Origin: Natronorubrum tibetense GA33
Lineage (GTDB): Archaea > Halobacteriota > Halobacteria > Halobacteriales > Natrialbaceae
DNA length: 64,000 bases
Assembly (NCBI RefSeq): GCF_000383975.1
Contig: NZ_KB913017.1
Span: 3,076,265 to 3,140,264 of the forward strand
Direction of reading: 5' to 3'
Part shown: piece by piece, positions 43,214 to 50,494 of the stretch
Layout: the number at the start of each line of letters is the position of its first letter
Numbering within the stretch: the first letter of the stretch is position 1
Program-made: the position numbers and the translations under genes
The notes under the pieces: generated by a model
Seen by the model: only the letters and a program-made list of their open reading frames with translations
What the model was told of the DNA's origin: nothing
Databases searched by the model: none

Positions 43214-44218
43214 ATGACGACCGCATCCGAACCGACCGAGCAGTCGACGGACGAGATGGGGCCGCTCGAACGGTGGACCCACGGCGTCGTCAACGAGCCC
43301 GAAAAGCGCAAGCGGCTGTACCGGGCCCTGTTCTACGTCGCGGCGGCGTTTTTCCTCGTCACGACGCTGTTCCCGTTCTACTGGCTGCTGGTGCTGGCAC
43401 TGACCCCGAGTGGCGCGATTACGCGTGGCGACTGGAACGTGACCGTCCCGCTTCTCGGCGAGATCCCGTTCCCGACGCCCCAGGGGTTCAAGGTCGCCTC
43501 CTTCGTGGAGGTGTTCCAGCAGGTGCCGTTCCACCTCTACGTGTTCAACAGCTTCGTGCTCGCGACGGCGACGACGATCATCGTCCTGATCCTCGCGAGC
43601 CTCGCGGGCTACGTCTTCGGTCGACTCGAGTTTCCCGGTCGCGGGCTGATGATGCTCGGCATCTTGGCGGTCTCGTACTTCCCGCCGGCGGCGTTCCTGA
43701 TCCCGCTGTTCGACGCGTTCCTCGGGAACGCGGTCGTCGTTCCGTTTCTGGGGATCGAACTGTTCGAGCCGCCGCGGCTGGTCAACACGCCGGGCTCGAT
43801 GATCATGCCCTTCAGCGCGCTGTTCCTGCCGCTGTCGATCTTCATACTCACCACGTTCTACGCCCAGATTCCGGACGGGTTAGAGGACGCGGCGCGCGTC
43901 GAGGGGACGACCCGACTCGGTGCGCTGTTCCGCGTGATCATGCCGCTGTCGGCACCCGGCGTCGCGACCGCCGCCGTGTTGACGTTCATCGCGGTCTACA
44001 ACGAGTACTTCTTCAGCTCGATCATGGCGCTCCAGAACCAGCCCGAGCAGTGGTCGCCGCTGGTTGGCGGGATCTTGAGCTACCAAACGCAGTACACGAC
44101 GGACTTCAACCTGATGGCTGCAGCGAGCATCGTCGGCGTGTTACCGATGTTGATCATCGTGGTCGTCGCGCAGGAAAAGATTGTCAGCGGACTCACTGAC
44201 GGAGCACTCAAAGAGTAA
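43214..44218 (+). CDS. Sugar ABC transporter permease, MalG-like
   Basis: A 334-residue permease with six helices and a cytosolic N-terminus of about 45 charged residues. The EAA loop is EDAARVEGTTRLGALFRVIMPLSAPG. An insert of about 20 residues (GIELFEPPRLVNTPGSMI) between helices 3 and 4 is a mild length variation. It lies one base after the MalF-like gene and three bases before the ATPase gene, so the four genes form one transcript. Confidence 0.94.
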   Translation: MTTASEPTEQSTDEMGPLERWTHGVVNEPEKRKRLYRALFYVAAAFFLVTTLFPFYWLLVLALTPSGAITRGDWNVTVPLLGEIPFPTPQGFKVASFVEVFQQVPFHLYVFNSFVLATATTIIVLILASLAGYVFGRLEFPGRGLMMLGILAVSYFPPAAFLIPLFDAFLGNAVVVPFLGIELFEPPRLVNTPGSMIMPFSALFLPLSIFILTTFYAQIPDGLEDAARVEGTTRLGALFRVIMPLSAPGVATAAVLTFIAVYNEYFFSSIMALQNQPEQWSPLVGGILSYQTQYTTDFNLMAAASIVGVLPMLIIVVVAQEKIVSGLTDGALKE

Positions 44219-44220
44219 CA

Positions 44221-45435
44221 ATGGCACGAGTACGACTCAACGACGTTACGAAACGCTACGAAGACATCGTCGCCGTCAACGAGATGAATCTCGACATCGA
44301 GGACGGCGAGTTCATCTGTCTCGTCGGCCCGTCTGGCTGTGGGAAGTCGACGACGATGGAGACCATCGCCGGGCTCACGAAGCCGTCCGACGGAACGGTC
44401 CACATCGGCGACACCGACGTGACGAAACTACCGCCGAAAGACCGCGGGGTCTCGATGGTGTTCCAGAACATCGCCCTGTTTCCGCACATGGACGTCTACG
44501 AGAACATCTCGTTCGGCCTCCGACTGCGGAAGTACGACAAAGACGAGATCGACCGCCGAGTCGACCGGGCGTCCGACATTGTCCAACTCGAGGGGATGTT
44601 AGACCGGATGCCAAACGAGCTGTCCGGCGGCCAGCAACAGCGGGTCGCGATCGCTCGCGCGATCGTCCGCGAACCGGACGTCTTCCTGATGGACGAGCCG
44701 CTGGCGAATCTCGACGCGAAACTCCGCGTCCATATGCGAACGGAACTCCAGCGACTCCACAAACAGCTGGACACGACGATTATCTACGTCACCCACGACC
44801 AGGCCGAAGCGATGACCATGTCCGATCGGATCGCGGTCATCAACGGCGGGAAACTCCAGCAGATCGATCCGCCGCTGGTCTGTTACAACGAGCCCGCGAA
44901 CCTGTTCGTCGCGGGCTTCATTGGCTCCCCGTCGATGAACCTCGTCCGGGGCGAACTCGCCGCCAACGGCCTGCGGACCGATCACTTCGACCTCGAGTTC
45001 GCCGTCGACGACCTCGAGTCCGCCGTCGGCGACGGCGTGACGATGGGGATCCGACCCGAGGATATCTACCTCATGAAGAACGCGGATTCCGTCGATAGCG
45101 CGTCCGAGGTGATCGAGGCGCGAACTGACGTCCTCGAACCGATGGGCGACGAGATTTTCGTCTACCTCTCGCTCGACGACACGAGCAGCGAGATGATGAC
45201 CAGCGAGGAGGTGTCGACGGCCTCGAATCAGTTGCTGATGAGCGTCGATCCCGACACCGTCATCGACGCGGACGAATCGGTGTCGGTCGTCCTCGATCGC
45301 TCGAAGATCCACCTGTTCGAGACGGCTTCGGGGACGGCGATCACGCACGGCATCGCGGACCTGTCGTCTCGGCCGACAGCCGTCGAGGCGGAGCCGACGC
45401 CGACGGAAGCGGAATCGGGTGGGCAGCATGAGTGA
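44221..45435 (+). CDS. Sugar ABC transporter ATPase, UgpC/MsmX type
   Basis: A 404-residue ATPase. Walker A GPSGCGKSTT, Q-loop VFQNIALFPHMDV, signature LSGGQQQRVAIARAIV, Walker B VFLMDEPLANLDAKLR and the switch His in YVTHDQAEAM are intact. The last 150 residues are a TOBE/OB regulatory domain, longer than usual and ending in a Thr/Glu-rich tail. This class pairs with sugar importers. Its last eight bases overlap the start of a tiny downstream membrane-protein gene. Confidence 0.95.
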   Translation: MARVRLNDVTKRYEDIVAVNEMNLDIEDGEFICLVGPSGCGKSTTMETIAGLTKPSDGTVHIGDTDVTKLPPKDRGVSMVFQNIALFPHMDVYENISFGLRLRKYDKDEIDRRVDRASDIVQLEGMLDRMPNELSGGQQQRVAIARAIVREPDVFLMDEPLANLDAKLRVHMRTELQRLHKQLDTTIIYVTHDQAEAMTMSDRIAVINGGKLQQIDPPLVCYNEPANLFVAGFIGSPSMNLVRGELAANGLRTDHFDLEFAVDDLESAVGDGVTMGIRPEDIYLMKNADSVDSASEVIEARTDVLEPMGDEIFVYLSLDDTSSEMMTSEEVSTASNQLLMSVDPDTVIDADESVSVVLDRSKIHLFETASGTAITHGIADLSSRPTAVEAEPTPTEAESGGQHE

Positions 45436-45631
45436 ACTCGTTCCACTCGTCTACTACGGCGGACTGACCGTCCTGTTTTTCTTCTGGATCTACGGGATCG
45501 TGTCGTTCGCACTCGACCTAAAGCACAAGCTCGTTCCAGGAATCCGGCAGTATCGGCGCGGACGAACGCAGCGCGACCAACGACACCAAGATGACCATGA
45601 ACGCAAAGAGAACGAAGAGCAGTTGTACTGA
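45428..45631 (+). CDS. Small membrane protein at the end of the ABC operon
   Basis: A 67-residue protein: a hydrophobic helix in residues 5-30 (LVPLVYYGGLTVLFFFWIYG) followed by a very basic, then acidic tail. It starts inside the ATPase gene (eight-base overlap, different frame), which implies coupled translation. It could be an accessory subunit of the importer; small single-helix partners of this kind are not part of the textbook complex. The frame shift relative to the ATPase and good membrane profile argue that it is real. Confidence 0.72.
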   Translation: MSELVPLVYYGGLTVLFFFWIYGIVSFALDLKHKLVPGIRQYRRGRTQRDQRHQDDHERKENEEQLY

Positions 45632-45694
45632 GCGAAGCGCCGTCGCCCGGCGACACCCGACCGCAGTCGGCAGAACTAACCTCCCGGAGGGCCG

Positions 45695-46771
45695 ATGACG
45701 CGAGAATCGGCGTCACCGGCCGTTCCGACCGGCATCGTCGGTCTCGGAAACATCGGCCACCACCACGCCGAGCGGCTCGTCGATCTCGGCGTGCCGCTGG
45801 TCGGCGGGATGGACGTTTCCGCGGAGGCGCGAGAGCGGTTCGCGAACCAATACAGCGCCAAGAGCTACGCAGATCACCACGCGCTCTACGACGACGTCGA
45901 CGCCGTCGTCATCACCACTCCCAACAAGTTCCACGAAGAGTACGCCGTCGCCGCGTTCGAACGCGACCTCCACGTCCTCCTCGAGAAGCCCCTGGGCCAC
46001 ACCGTCGAGAGCGCGGCGCGGATCAGCGAGGCCGCAGCGAAAAGCAGCGGAACGTGCATGATCGGCTTCAACAACCGGTTCATGAACGCCGTGAAACTCC
46101 TCCAGAAGCGGATCGAGCGCGGCGACCTCGGAGAGGTAACGCACGTCGAGGCGAACTACGTCCGTCGTCGGGGCATTCCCGGCCGCGGCTCGTGGTTCAC
46201 TCGCAAAGAGGTCTCCGGCGGCGGGGCGCTCATCGATCTGGGCGTCCACGCGATCGATCTCTCGCTGTACCTGCTGGGCTACCCGGCGGTCGAGGAGGTG
46301 TCGGGCGTCACCCGTTCGGAGTTCGGCTCCCGCGAGGAGTACTCCTACCTCGAGATGTGGGGCGACGATCAAGGTGCCACGGCATTCGACGTCGACGACT
46401 CCGCGAGCGCGTTCGTCCGCTGTGCCGACGATCGAACGATTTCGCTCGAGGTCGCGTGGGCGACGAATCGCCCGCCGACCCACGAGTTCATCGTCCGCGG
46501 AACGGAGGCCGCCGCGCGGTTCGACCTCCTCACGAACGAACTCACCATCCACTCCGCAAGCGCGGACGTCACCGACCACATGCTGGATACGACGGTCGAG
46601 ACTCGTGAGAACGACACGCACGCCGATGAGCAGGCCGCGTTCTTCGATATGATCGAGAACGGCGGTGACGCGGGCTCCAGCGTCGAGGAGGCGTTGACCG
46701 TCCAGCGGATCGTCGACGGGATCTACCGCTCGAGCAAGGACGGGCGGTCGGTCACACTCGACGACACCTGA
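45695..46771 (+). CDS. Gfo/Idh/MocA-family oxidoreductase 1
   Basis: A 358-residue NAD(P)-dependent sugar oxidoreductase. The N-terminal Rossmann fold opens GIVGLGNIGHHHAERL; the catalytic Lys is in LLEKPLGH (about residues 94-101), and the C-terminal domain includes GGGALIDLGVHAIDLSLYLLG with the conserved Asp and His. Family members oxidise hydroxyls of cyclic sugars, inositols or glycosides. It lies 63 bases after the small membrane gene on the same strand, so it may be on the importer transcript. The substrate is unknown. Confidence 0.93.
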   Translation: MTRESASPAVPTGIVGLGNIGHHHAERLVDLGVPLVGGMDVSAEARERFANQYSAKSYADHHALYDDVDAVVITTPNKFHEEYAVAAFERDLHVLLEKPLGHTVESAARISEAAAKSSGTCMIGFNNRFMNAVKLLQKRIERGDLGEVTHVEANYVRRRGIPGRGSWFTRKEVSGGGALIDLGVHAIDLSLYLLGYPAVEEVSGVTRSEFGSREEYSYLEMWGDDQGATAFDVDDSASAFVRCADDRTISLEVAWATNRPPTHEFIVRGTEAAARFDLLTNELTIHSASADVTDHMLDTTVETRENDTHADEQAAFFDMIENGGDAGSSVEEALTVQRIVDGIYRSSKDGRSVTLDDT

Positions 46772-46845
46772 CGGCTCGAGTGTGGGCGGTCCCCGCGGGG
46801 ATGCGCCGTCGGACGATCGGAAGGTCACGCAACCGATCGATGACA

Positions 46846-46898
46846 GCGTAGTTGCTACTACAGTTTTATTTTTACTATAATAGATAGAAATATATTTG
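46846..46898 (+). promoter_or_regulatory. Promoter region of the isomerase gene
   Basis: A short palindrome GTAGT-TGCT-ACTAC (46848-46861) precedes two candidate TATA boxes, tttactataatag (46869-46881) and gaaatatatttg (46887-46898). The second is 25-35 bases before ATG 46923 and fits a leaderless message. The minus-strand octamer AACTACGC (46846-46853) resembles the AACTACAC before the ABC operon and the second oxidoreductase. Confidence 0.5.
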
Positions 46899-46922
46899 CC
46901 ACTGGCTCCGCTACCGATTCGT

Positions 46923-47891
46923 ATGGACATCGGTGTACACACGCCACCGCTGGCGGACGAATCGCTCGAGGGTGCACTCGCGTACCTCTCCGAGATCGGC
47001 GTCGACGCGATCGAACCGGGCGTCGGGGGTTATCCCGGCGACGACCACCTCGTTCGACGGGAGTACCTAGACGACGAGGACGCACAGGCCGAGTTGGCGG
47101 AGCTGCTCGAGACCTACGGGATGCGGATCAGCGCGCTCGCGACGCACAACAATCCGCTGCATCCGGACGACGAGCAGGCAGCCGCGGCGGACACCGAACT
47201 CCGCGAGGCGATTCGGCTCGCCGACCAGTTGGGTGTGAACACGGTCACTTGCTTCTCCGGGCTGCCGGCCGGCGGTCCCGAGGACGAGGTTCCGAACTGG
47301 ATCACGGCTCCGTGGCCCTCGGAACACGCCGACGCCCACGAGTACCAGTGGGATGTCGCCCTCGAGTACTGGTCGGACCTCGCCGCACACGCAGACGAGC
47401 ACGGTATCGACCTCGCCATCGAGATGCACCCGAACATGCTGGTCTACGAACCCCACGGGATGGCTCGCCTGCGCGAGGAGACGAACGACCGGGTCGGCGC
47501 GAACTTCGACCCCTCGCATCTCTACTGGCAAGGAATCACGATCAGCGACGCGATCCGATACCTCGGCGAGCGCGACGCGATCCATCACGTCCACGCGAAG
47601 GACACTCGAGTGTACGAAGAACAGGCCCGCGAGAAGGGTGTTCTCGACACGACGGCGTACGACGATGAGTCGAATCGGTCGTGGCTCTTCCGCTCGGTCG
47701 GCTACGGCCACGACGAATCCCACTGGAAGGAGATCGTCTCGACGCTCCGGATGGTCGGCTACGACGGCGCGCTGAGCATCGAACACGAGGACTCGCTGAC
47801 GAGTTCGCGCGAGGGTCTCGAGAAAGCCGTCGATCTGCTCGAGCGAGCAGTGTTCCGCGAGCAACCCGGGGACGCGTACTGGGCCGAGTAA
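46923..47891 (+). CDS. Sugar phosphate isomerase/epimerase-like TIM-barrel protein
   Basis: A 322-residue AP-endonuclease-2-like TIM barrel (IolE/xylose-isomerase-like superfamily). Metal-site residues are visible in LAIEMHPNMLV (Glu and His), ANFDPSHLYWQ (D-P-S-H), HHVHAKDTRVY (H-x-K-D) and LSIEHEDSL (final Glu). Members isomerise, epimerise or dehydrate sugars, and some cleave 3-keto glycosides by elimination. The ATG at 46923 is chosen because an AT-rich TATA region ends 25 bases upstream. It is flanked by two Gfo/Idh oxidoreductases, the classic pairing for such pathways. Confidence 0.92.
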   Translation: MDIGVHTPPLADESLEGALAYLSEIGVDAIEPGVGGYPGDDHLVRREYLDDEDAQAELAELLETYGMRISALATHNNPLHPDDEQAAAADTELREAIRLADQLGVNTVTCFSGLPAGGPEDEVPNWITAPWPSEHADAHEYQWDVALEYWSDLAAHADEHGIDLAIEMHPNMLVYEPHGMARLREETNDRVGANFDPSHLYWQGITISDAIRYLGERDAIHHVHAKDTRVYEEQAREKGVLDTTAYDDESNRSWLFRSVGYGHDESHWKEIVSTLRMVGYDGALSIEHEDSLTSSREGLEKAVDLLERAVFREQPGDAYWAE

Positions 47892-47943
47892 GGGCAGGTG
47901 ACGCAGCTCCTGCTCAGACGGATGATCGATATGCCAGAACTGG

Positions 47944-48102
47944 TCAGTATCCCATCATGACGAACACGATAATATAGGAGATCAATCCAAAGATGGCGGT
48001 GACCCCCAGCCAGACGAAGACTATGAGAACTGCCTGTCTGCCGGTCATTCCCTCTCCATCGAGGATTGTACTAAATTGGGCAAGGACATCGTCTCCCCTC
48101 AT
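47944..48102 (-). CDS. 52-residue single-helix membrane protein
   Basis: A very short gene reading from ATG 48102 to TGA 47944. The product starts MRGDDVLAQFSTILDGEG and then has a long hydrophobic helix (about residues 22-50) with few charges, ending in MMGY. The AT-rich ttacatatt-type box at about 48119-48127 (minus-strand reading) is 17-25 bases before the start, fitting a leaderless transcript. It lies between the isomerase and the second oxidoreductase on the opposite strand. Codon use is less GC-biased than the neighbours, so it may be of different origin or a small stress peptide. The function is unknown. Confidence 0.62.
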   Translation of the reverse strand: MRGDDVLAQFSTILDGEGMTGRQAVLIVFVWLGVTAIFGLISYIIVFVMMGY

Positions 48103-48150
48103 AATTGGGCTTAGTTGGTAATATGTAAAACGTTACTTGATTTTTGGGCG

Positions 48151-48232
48151 ATAGTAGCCACTGGATATCACTGAACACCCGATCACAGAACAGCGTTGCG
48201 ATCGGTGTGTGAATCGTTTTCTAGAGATGATT
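48151..48232. repeat. Palindromic intergenic repeat, family B copy 2 (diverged)
   Basis: The left arm atagtagccactgg (48151-48164) matches the copy at 28646. The middle keeps the gatcac/gcgatcggtgtgtg stem in diverged form. The right arm (tttctagagatgattg) is poorly conserved, so this is an old copy. It lies about 100-180 bases upstream of the second oxidoreductase. Confidence 0.6.
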
Positions 48233-48312
48233 GTTCAGTGCGCACGTCGACTGTGCACGTATTCCTCGAGTGCCCCACGGAAAACTCCCTCGCGACGAAA
48301 ACCACTAACTAC

Positions 48313-48329
48313 ACTCGTTGTGAACGAGT
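48313..48329. promoter_or_regulatory. Perfect palindrome directly before the second oxidoreductase
   Basis: ACTCGTT (48313-48319) and AACGAGT (48323-48329) are perfect 7-bp inverted arms around GTG, ending four bases before ATG 48334. This position overlaps the likely transcription start and suits a repressor. It contains the TACT/GAGTA-like ends reported for haloarchaeal TrmB sites only partially, so the regulator is unclear. Confidence 0.55.
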
Positions 48330-48333
48330 ACGT

Positions 48334-49461
48334 ATGTCACTCGAAGTCGGGGTTCTTGGCTATCGGTTCATGGGCAAAGCACACGCGAACGCGATGGCGC
48401 GGCTGCCGATGTTCTTCCCGGACGCACCGGAGATCGAGCGCAGCGTCCTCGTCGGCCGCGACGAGGCGGCGTTAACCGACGCGGCGGATCGACTCGGCTT
48501 CGACTCGATCGCGACGGACTGGACCGAGGTCGTCGACGACGTCGACGCCTTCTACAACCTCGGACCGAACCACGTCCACGCCGAGCCCTCGATCGCGGCG
48601 CTCGAGGCCGGCACGCCGGTCTTCTGTGAGAAACCGCTCGCGCCGACGCTCGAGGACGCCGAAACGATGGCCGAAGCGGCCCGAGACGCCGGGAGCGACG
48701 TGCCCGCCGGTTGTGCGTTCAACTATCGGTTCGTCCCCGCGATTCGGTACGCGAAACGGCTGCTCGAGGCGGGCGAACTGGGCGAGATACACCACGTCCG
48801 CGGACGGTACCTGCAGGACTGGCTGGTCGACCCCGAGGCCCCGTGGTCGTGGCGCAACGACGAGGAACTGGCTGGCTCGGGCGCGCTCGGCGACCTCGGC
48901 GCGCACACGGTCGATCTGCTCCGATTCCTGGTCGGCGACGACGACCTCGCCGGCGAGATGGTCGGCGTCAGCGGCCACCTGCAGACGTTCGTCGACGAGC
49001 GGCCGGTTCCGGATTCGGACGAGTCGCGACCCGTCACCGTCGACGACGCCTACTCCGCGCAGGTCGAGTTCGAAAACGGTGCGATGGGGACGCTCGAGGC
49101 CTCGCGCTTTGCTACCGGCCACAAAAACGACCACACTGTCGAAATCCACGGCTCAGAGGGCAGCCTCCGGTTCTCTCTCGAGCGACTGAACGAGCTCGAG
49201 GTCCTCCGGACGGACGAGAACCGCGGCTACGAGACGATTCTGGTCACCGACGCGGACGACCCCTACGTCGACCACTGGTGGCCGCCGGGCCACGTGCTGG
49301 GCTGGGAGCACACCTTCGTCCACGAGAACTACGAGTTCCTGAGCGCAGTCGAGAGCGGTGGCGAGTTCGAGCCGAGCTTCGAGGACGGCCTCGCTGCCCA
49401 GCACGTGCTCGCAGCCATCGAGGAGAGCGACGAGAATCGGGAGTGGGTCTCGCTCGAGTAG
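48334..49461 (+). CDS. Gfo/Idh/MocA-family oxidoreductase 2
   Basis: A 375-residue oxidoreductase, more distant from the one at 45695 but with the same plan. Rossmann motif GVLGYRFMGKAHANAM, EKP motif FCEKPLAPTLED, sugar-site segment GSGALGDLGAHTVDLLRFL and a C-terminal VHENYEFLSAVESGGEFEPSF that is typical of the family. ATG 48334 follows the palindrome; the open frame upstream to 48196 runs through repeat DNA. With the other oxidoreductase and the isomerase it suggests sequential oxidation and rearrangement of one sugar. The cofactor is NAD or NADP; the substrate is unknown. Confidence 0.93.
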   Translation: MSLEVGVLGYRFMGKAHANAMARLPMFFPDAPEIERSVLVGRDEAALTDAADRLGFDSIATDWTEVVDDVDAFYNLGPNHVHAEPSIAALEAGTPVFCEKPLAPTLEDAETMAEAARDAGSDVPAGCAFNYRFVPAIRYAKRLLEAGELGEIHHVRGRYLQDWLVDPEAPWSWRNDEELAGSGALGDLGAHTVDLLRFLVGDDDLAGEMVGVSGHLQTFVDERPVPDSDESRPVTVDDAYSAQVEFENGAMGTLEASRFATGHKNDHTVEIHGSEGSLRFSLERLNELEVLRTDENRGYETILVTDADDPYVDHWWPPGHVLGWEHTFVHENYEFLSAVESGGEFEPSFEDGLAAQHVLAAIEESDENREWVSLE

Positions 49462-49634
49462 GGCCCACTCGATTGAGCAGTGCTCTCGCACCACGTATTT
49501 TGAGTACGTCAGCGCGCCACCGAACGTAACGTCGAGCGCTTCGGGCGAGATATCGCGCTGCCACCGACTGCTCATCGAACGGCTCGCACCGTGAGAATCA
49601 CTTTTACCGACTCCCGACGAAGTATCAACTCAGT

Positions 49635-50078
49635 ATGGGGAACAGGCTCCGTGAGTTCGTCGCCGAGGATTTCTGGCTGCTGATCGGGATCGTCACCTTT
49701 GCGCTGATCAGTCTCGCCGGACTCGCCGGACTCGAGGCGCTCGCCGGCGCGATCACGATACTCGGCTGGTTCCTGCTGACGCCGCTGTTCCTGTTCTGGG
49801 GTGAGGAGATCGCCGCGCTGTACTTCGGTGATGAAGAGACGATTCCGGATACGGACGACACCGAAATGGACGCGCTCGAGGACCTCAAGCGCCGCTACGC
49901 GGCGGGCGAAATCGACGACGACGAGTTCGAGCACCGCCTCGAGCGACTGGTGGCAGTCGACGAACTTCCCGACGACGTGTTCGCCGCCGAATCGTCCACG
50001 AAGGCGGACGCCGGAGGGTCGTCCGGGGAAACGGACGCCACAGGCGATCGACACGAGCGCGAGTACGACCTGGAGTGA
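49635..50078 (+). CDS. SHOCT-domain membrane protein
   Basis: A 147-residue protein. Two hydrophobic segments (about residues 13-35 and 36-58) precede a SHOCT (short C-terminal) domain, DALEDLKRRYAAGEIDDDEFEHRLERLV (about residues 79-106), and then an acidic Ser/Thr/Gly tail. SHOCT domains assist oligomerisation of small membrane proteins. ATG 49635 is preceded by a TATA-like acttttacc (49601-49609). It sits alone; the function is unknown. Confidence 0.85.
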   Translation: MGNRLREFVAEDFWLLIGIVTFALISLAGLAGLEALAGAITILGWFLLTPLFLFWGEEIAALYFGDEETIPDTDDTEMDALEDLKRRYAAGEIDDDEFEHRLERLVAVDELPDDVFAAESSTKADAGGSSGETDATGDRHEREYDLE

Positions 50079-50109
50079 GTGCCGCGAACGCTTCCATCGT
50101 TCGAACCGA

Positions 50110-50370
50110 CTACGCCTTCTCGTCGGCCGTTTTCGCTCTGATGACCGTATCGATCTCGTCGTAGCGAACGCTCTTGTTTTTGGGCGACTGGCCGTCGATC
50201 TCGAGGTAGGCCGGCTCGAAGCTCGTCACCGCGCCAGAGTGTTCAGGATCTTCGGCGTCCGTTCGTTCCCGTTTCCAGATTTCGACGACGTCGCCGACGG
50301 AGATGTGTTCTCGGACGAGCGCTGCGGCTTTCTCCTCGTCGGCGTCCGGCGGGACAGTGAGTTCGGTCAT
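50110..50370 (-). CDS. Small haloarchaeal protein of unknown function
   Basis: An 86-residue soluble acidic protein. The middle (VGDVVEIWKRERTDAEDPEHSGAVTSFEPAYLEIDG) has alternating hydrophobic strands like a small beta-barrel (KOW/SH3-like) domain. No name can be assigned. Spacing to both neighbours is short. It is convergent with the SHOCT gene and divergent from the HD gene. Confidence 0.68.
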   Translation of the reverse strand: MTELTVPPDADEEKAAALVREHISVGDVVEIWKRERTDAEDPEHSGAVTSFEPAYLEIDGQSPKNKSVRYDEIDTVIRAKTADEKA

Positions 50371-50494
50371 GTCTTCGGACAGACGGCGGCGATGTCAGTA
50401 AGTGGCCACGCGTCGGTTGACGGCCGTTTTTAACTGACCGCACCATCCCCGGCCCGAACGACAGTTTTTGTACGATAGCGCCGAACCGAGGGGT

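Noticed and set aside
45713-46942. Long minus-strand open frame opposite oxidoreductase 1
   Set aside because: Composition is Arg/Val/Gly-rich with no domain, and the plus-strand frame has full Gfo/Idh motifs.
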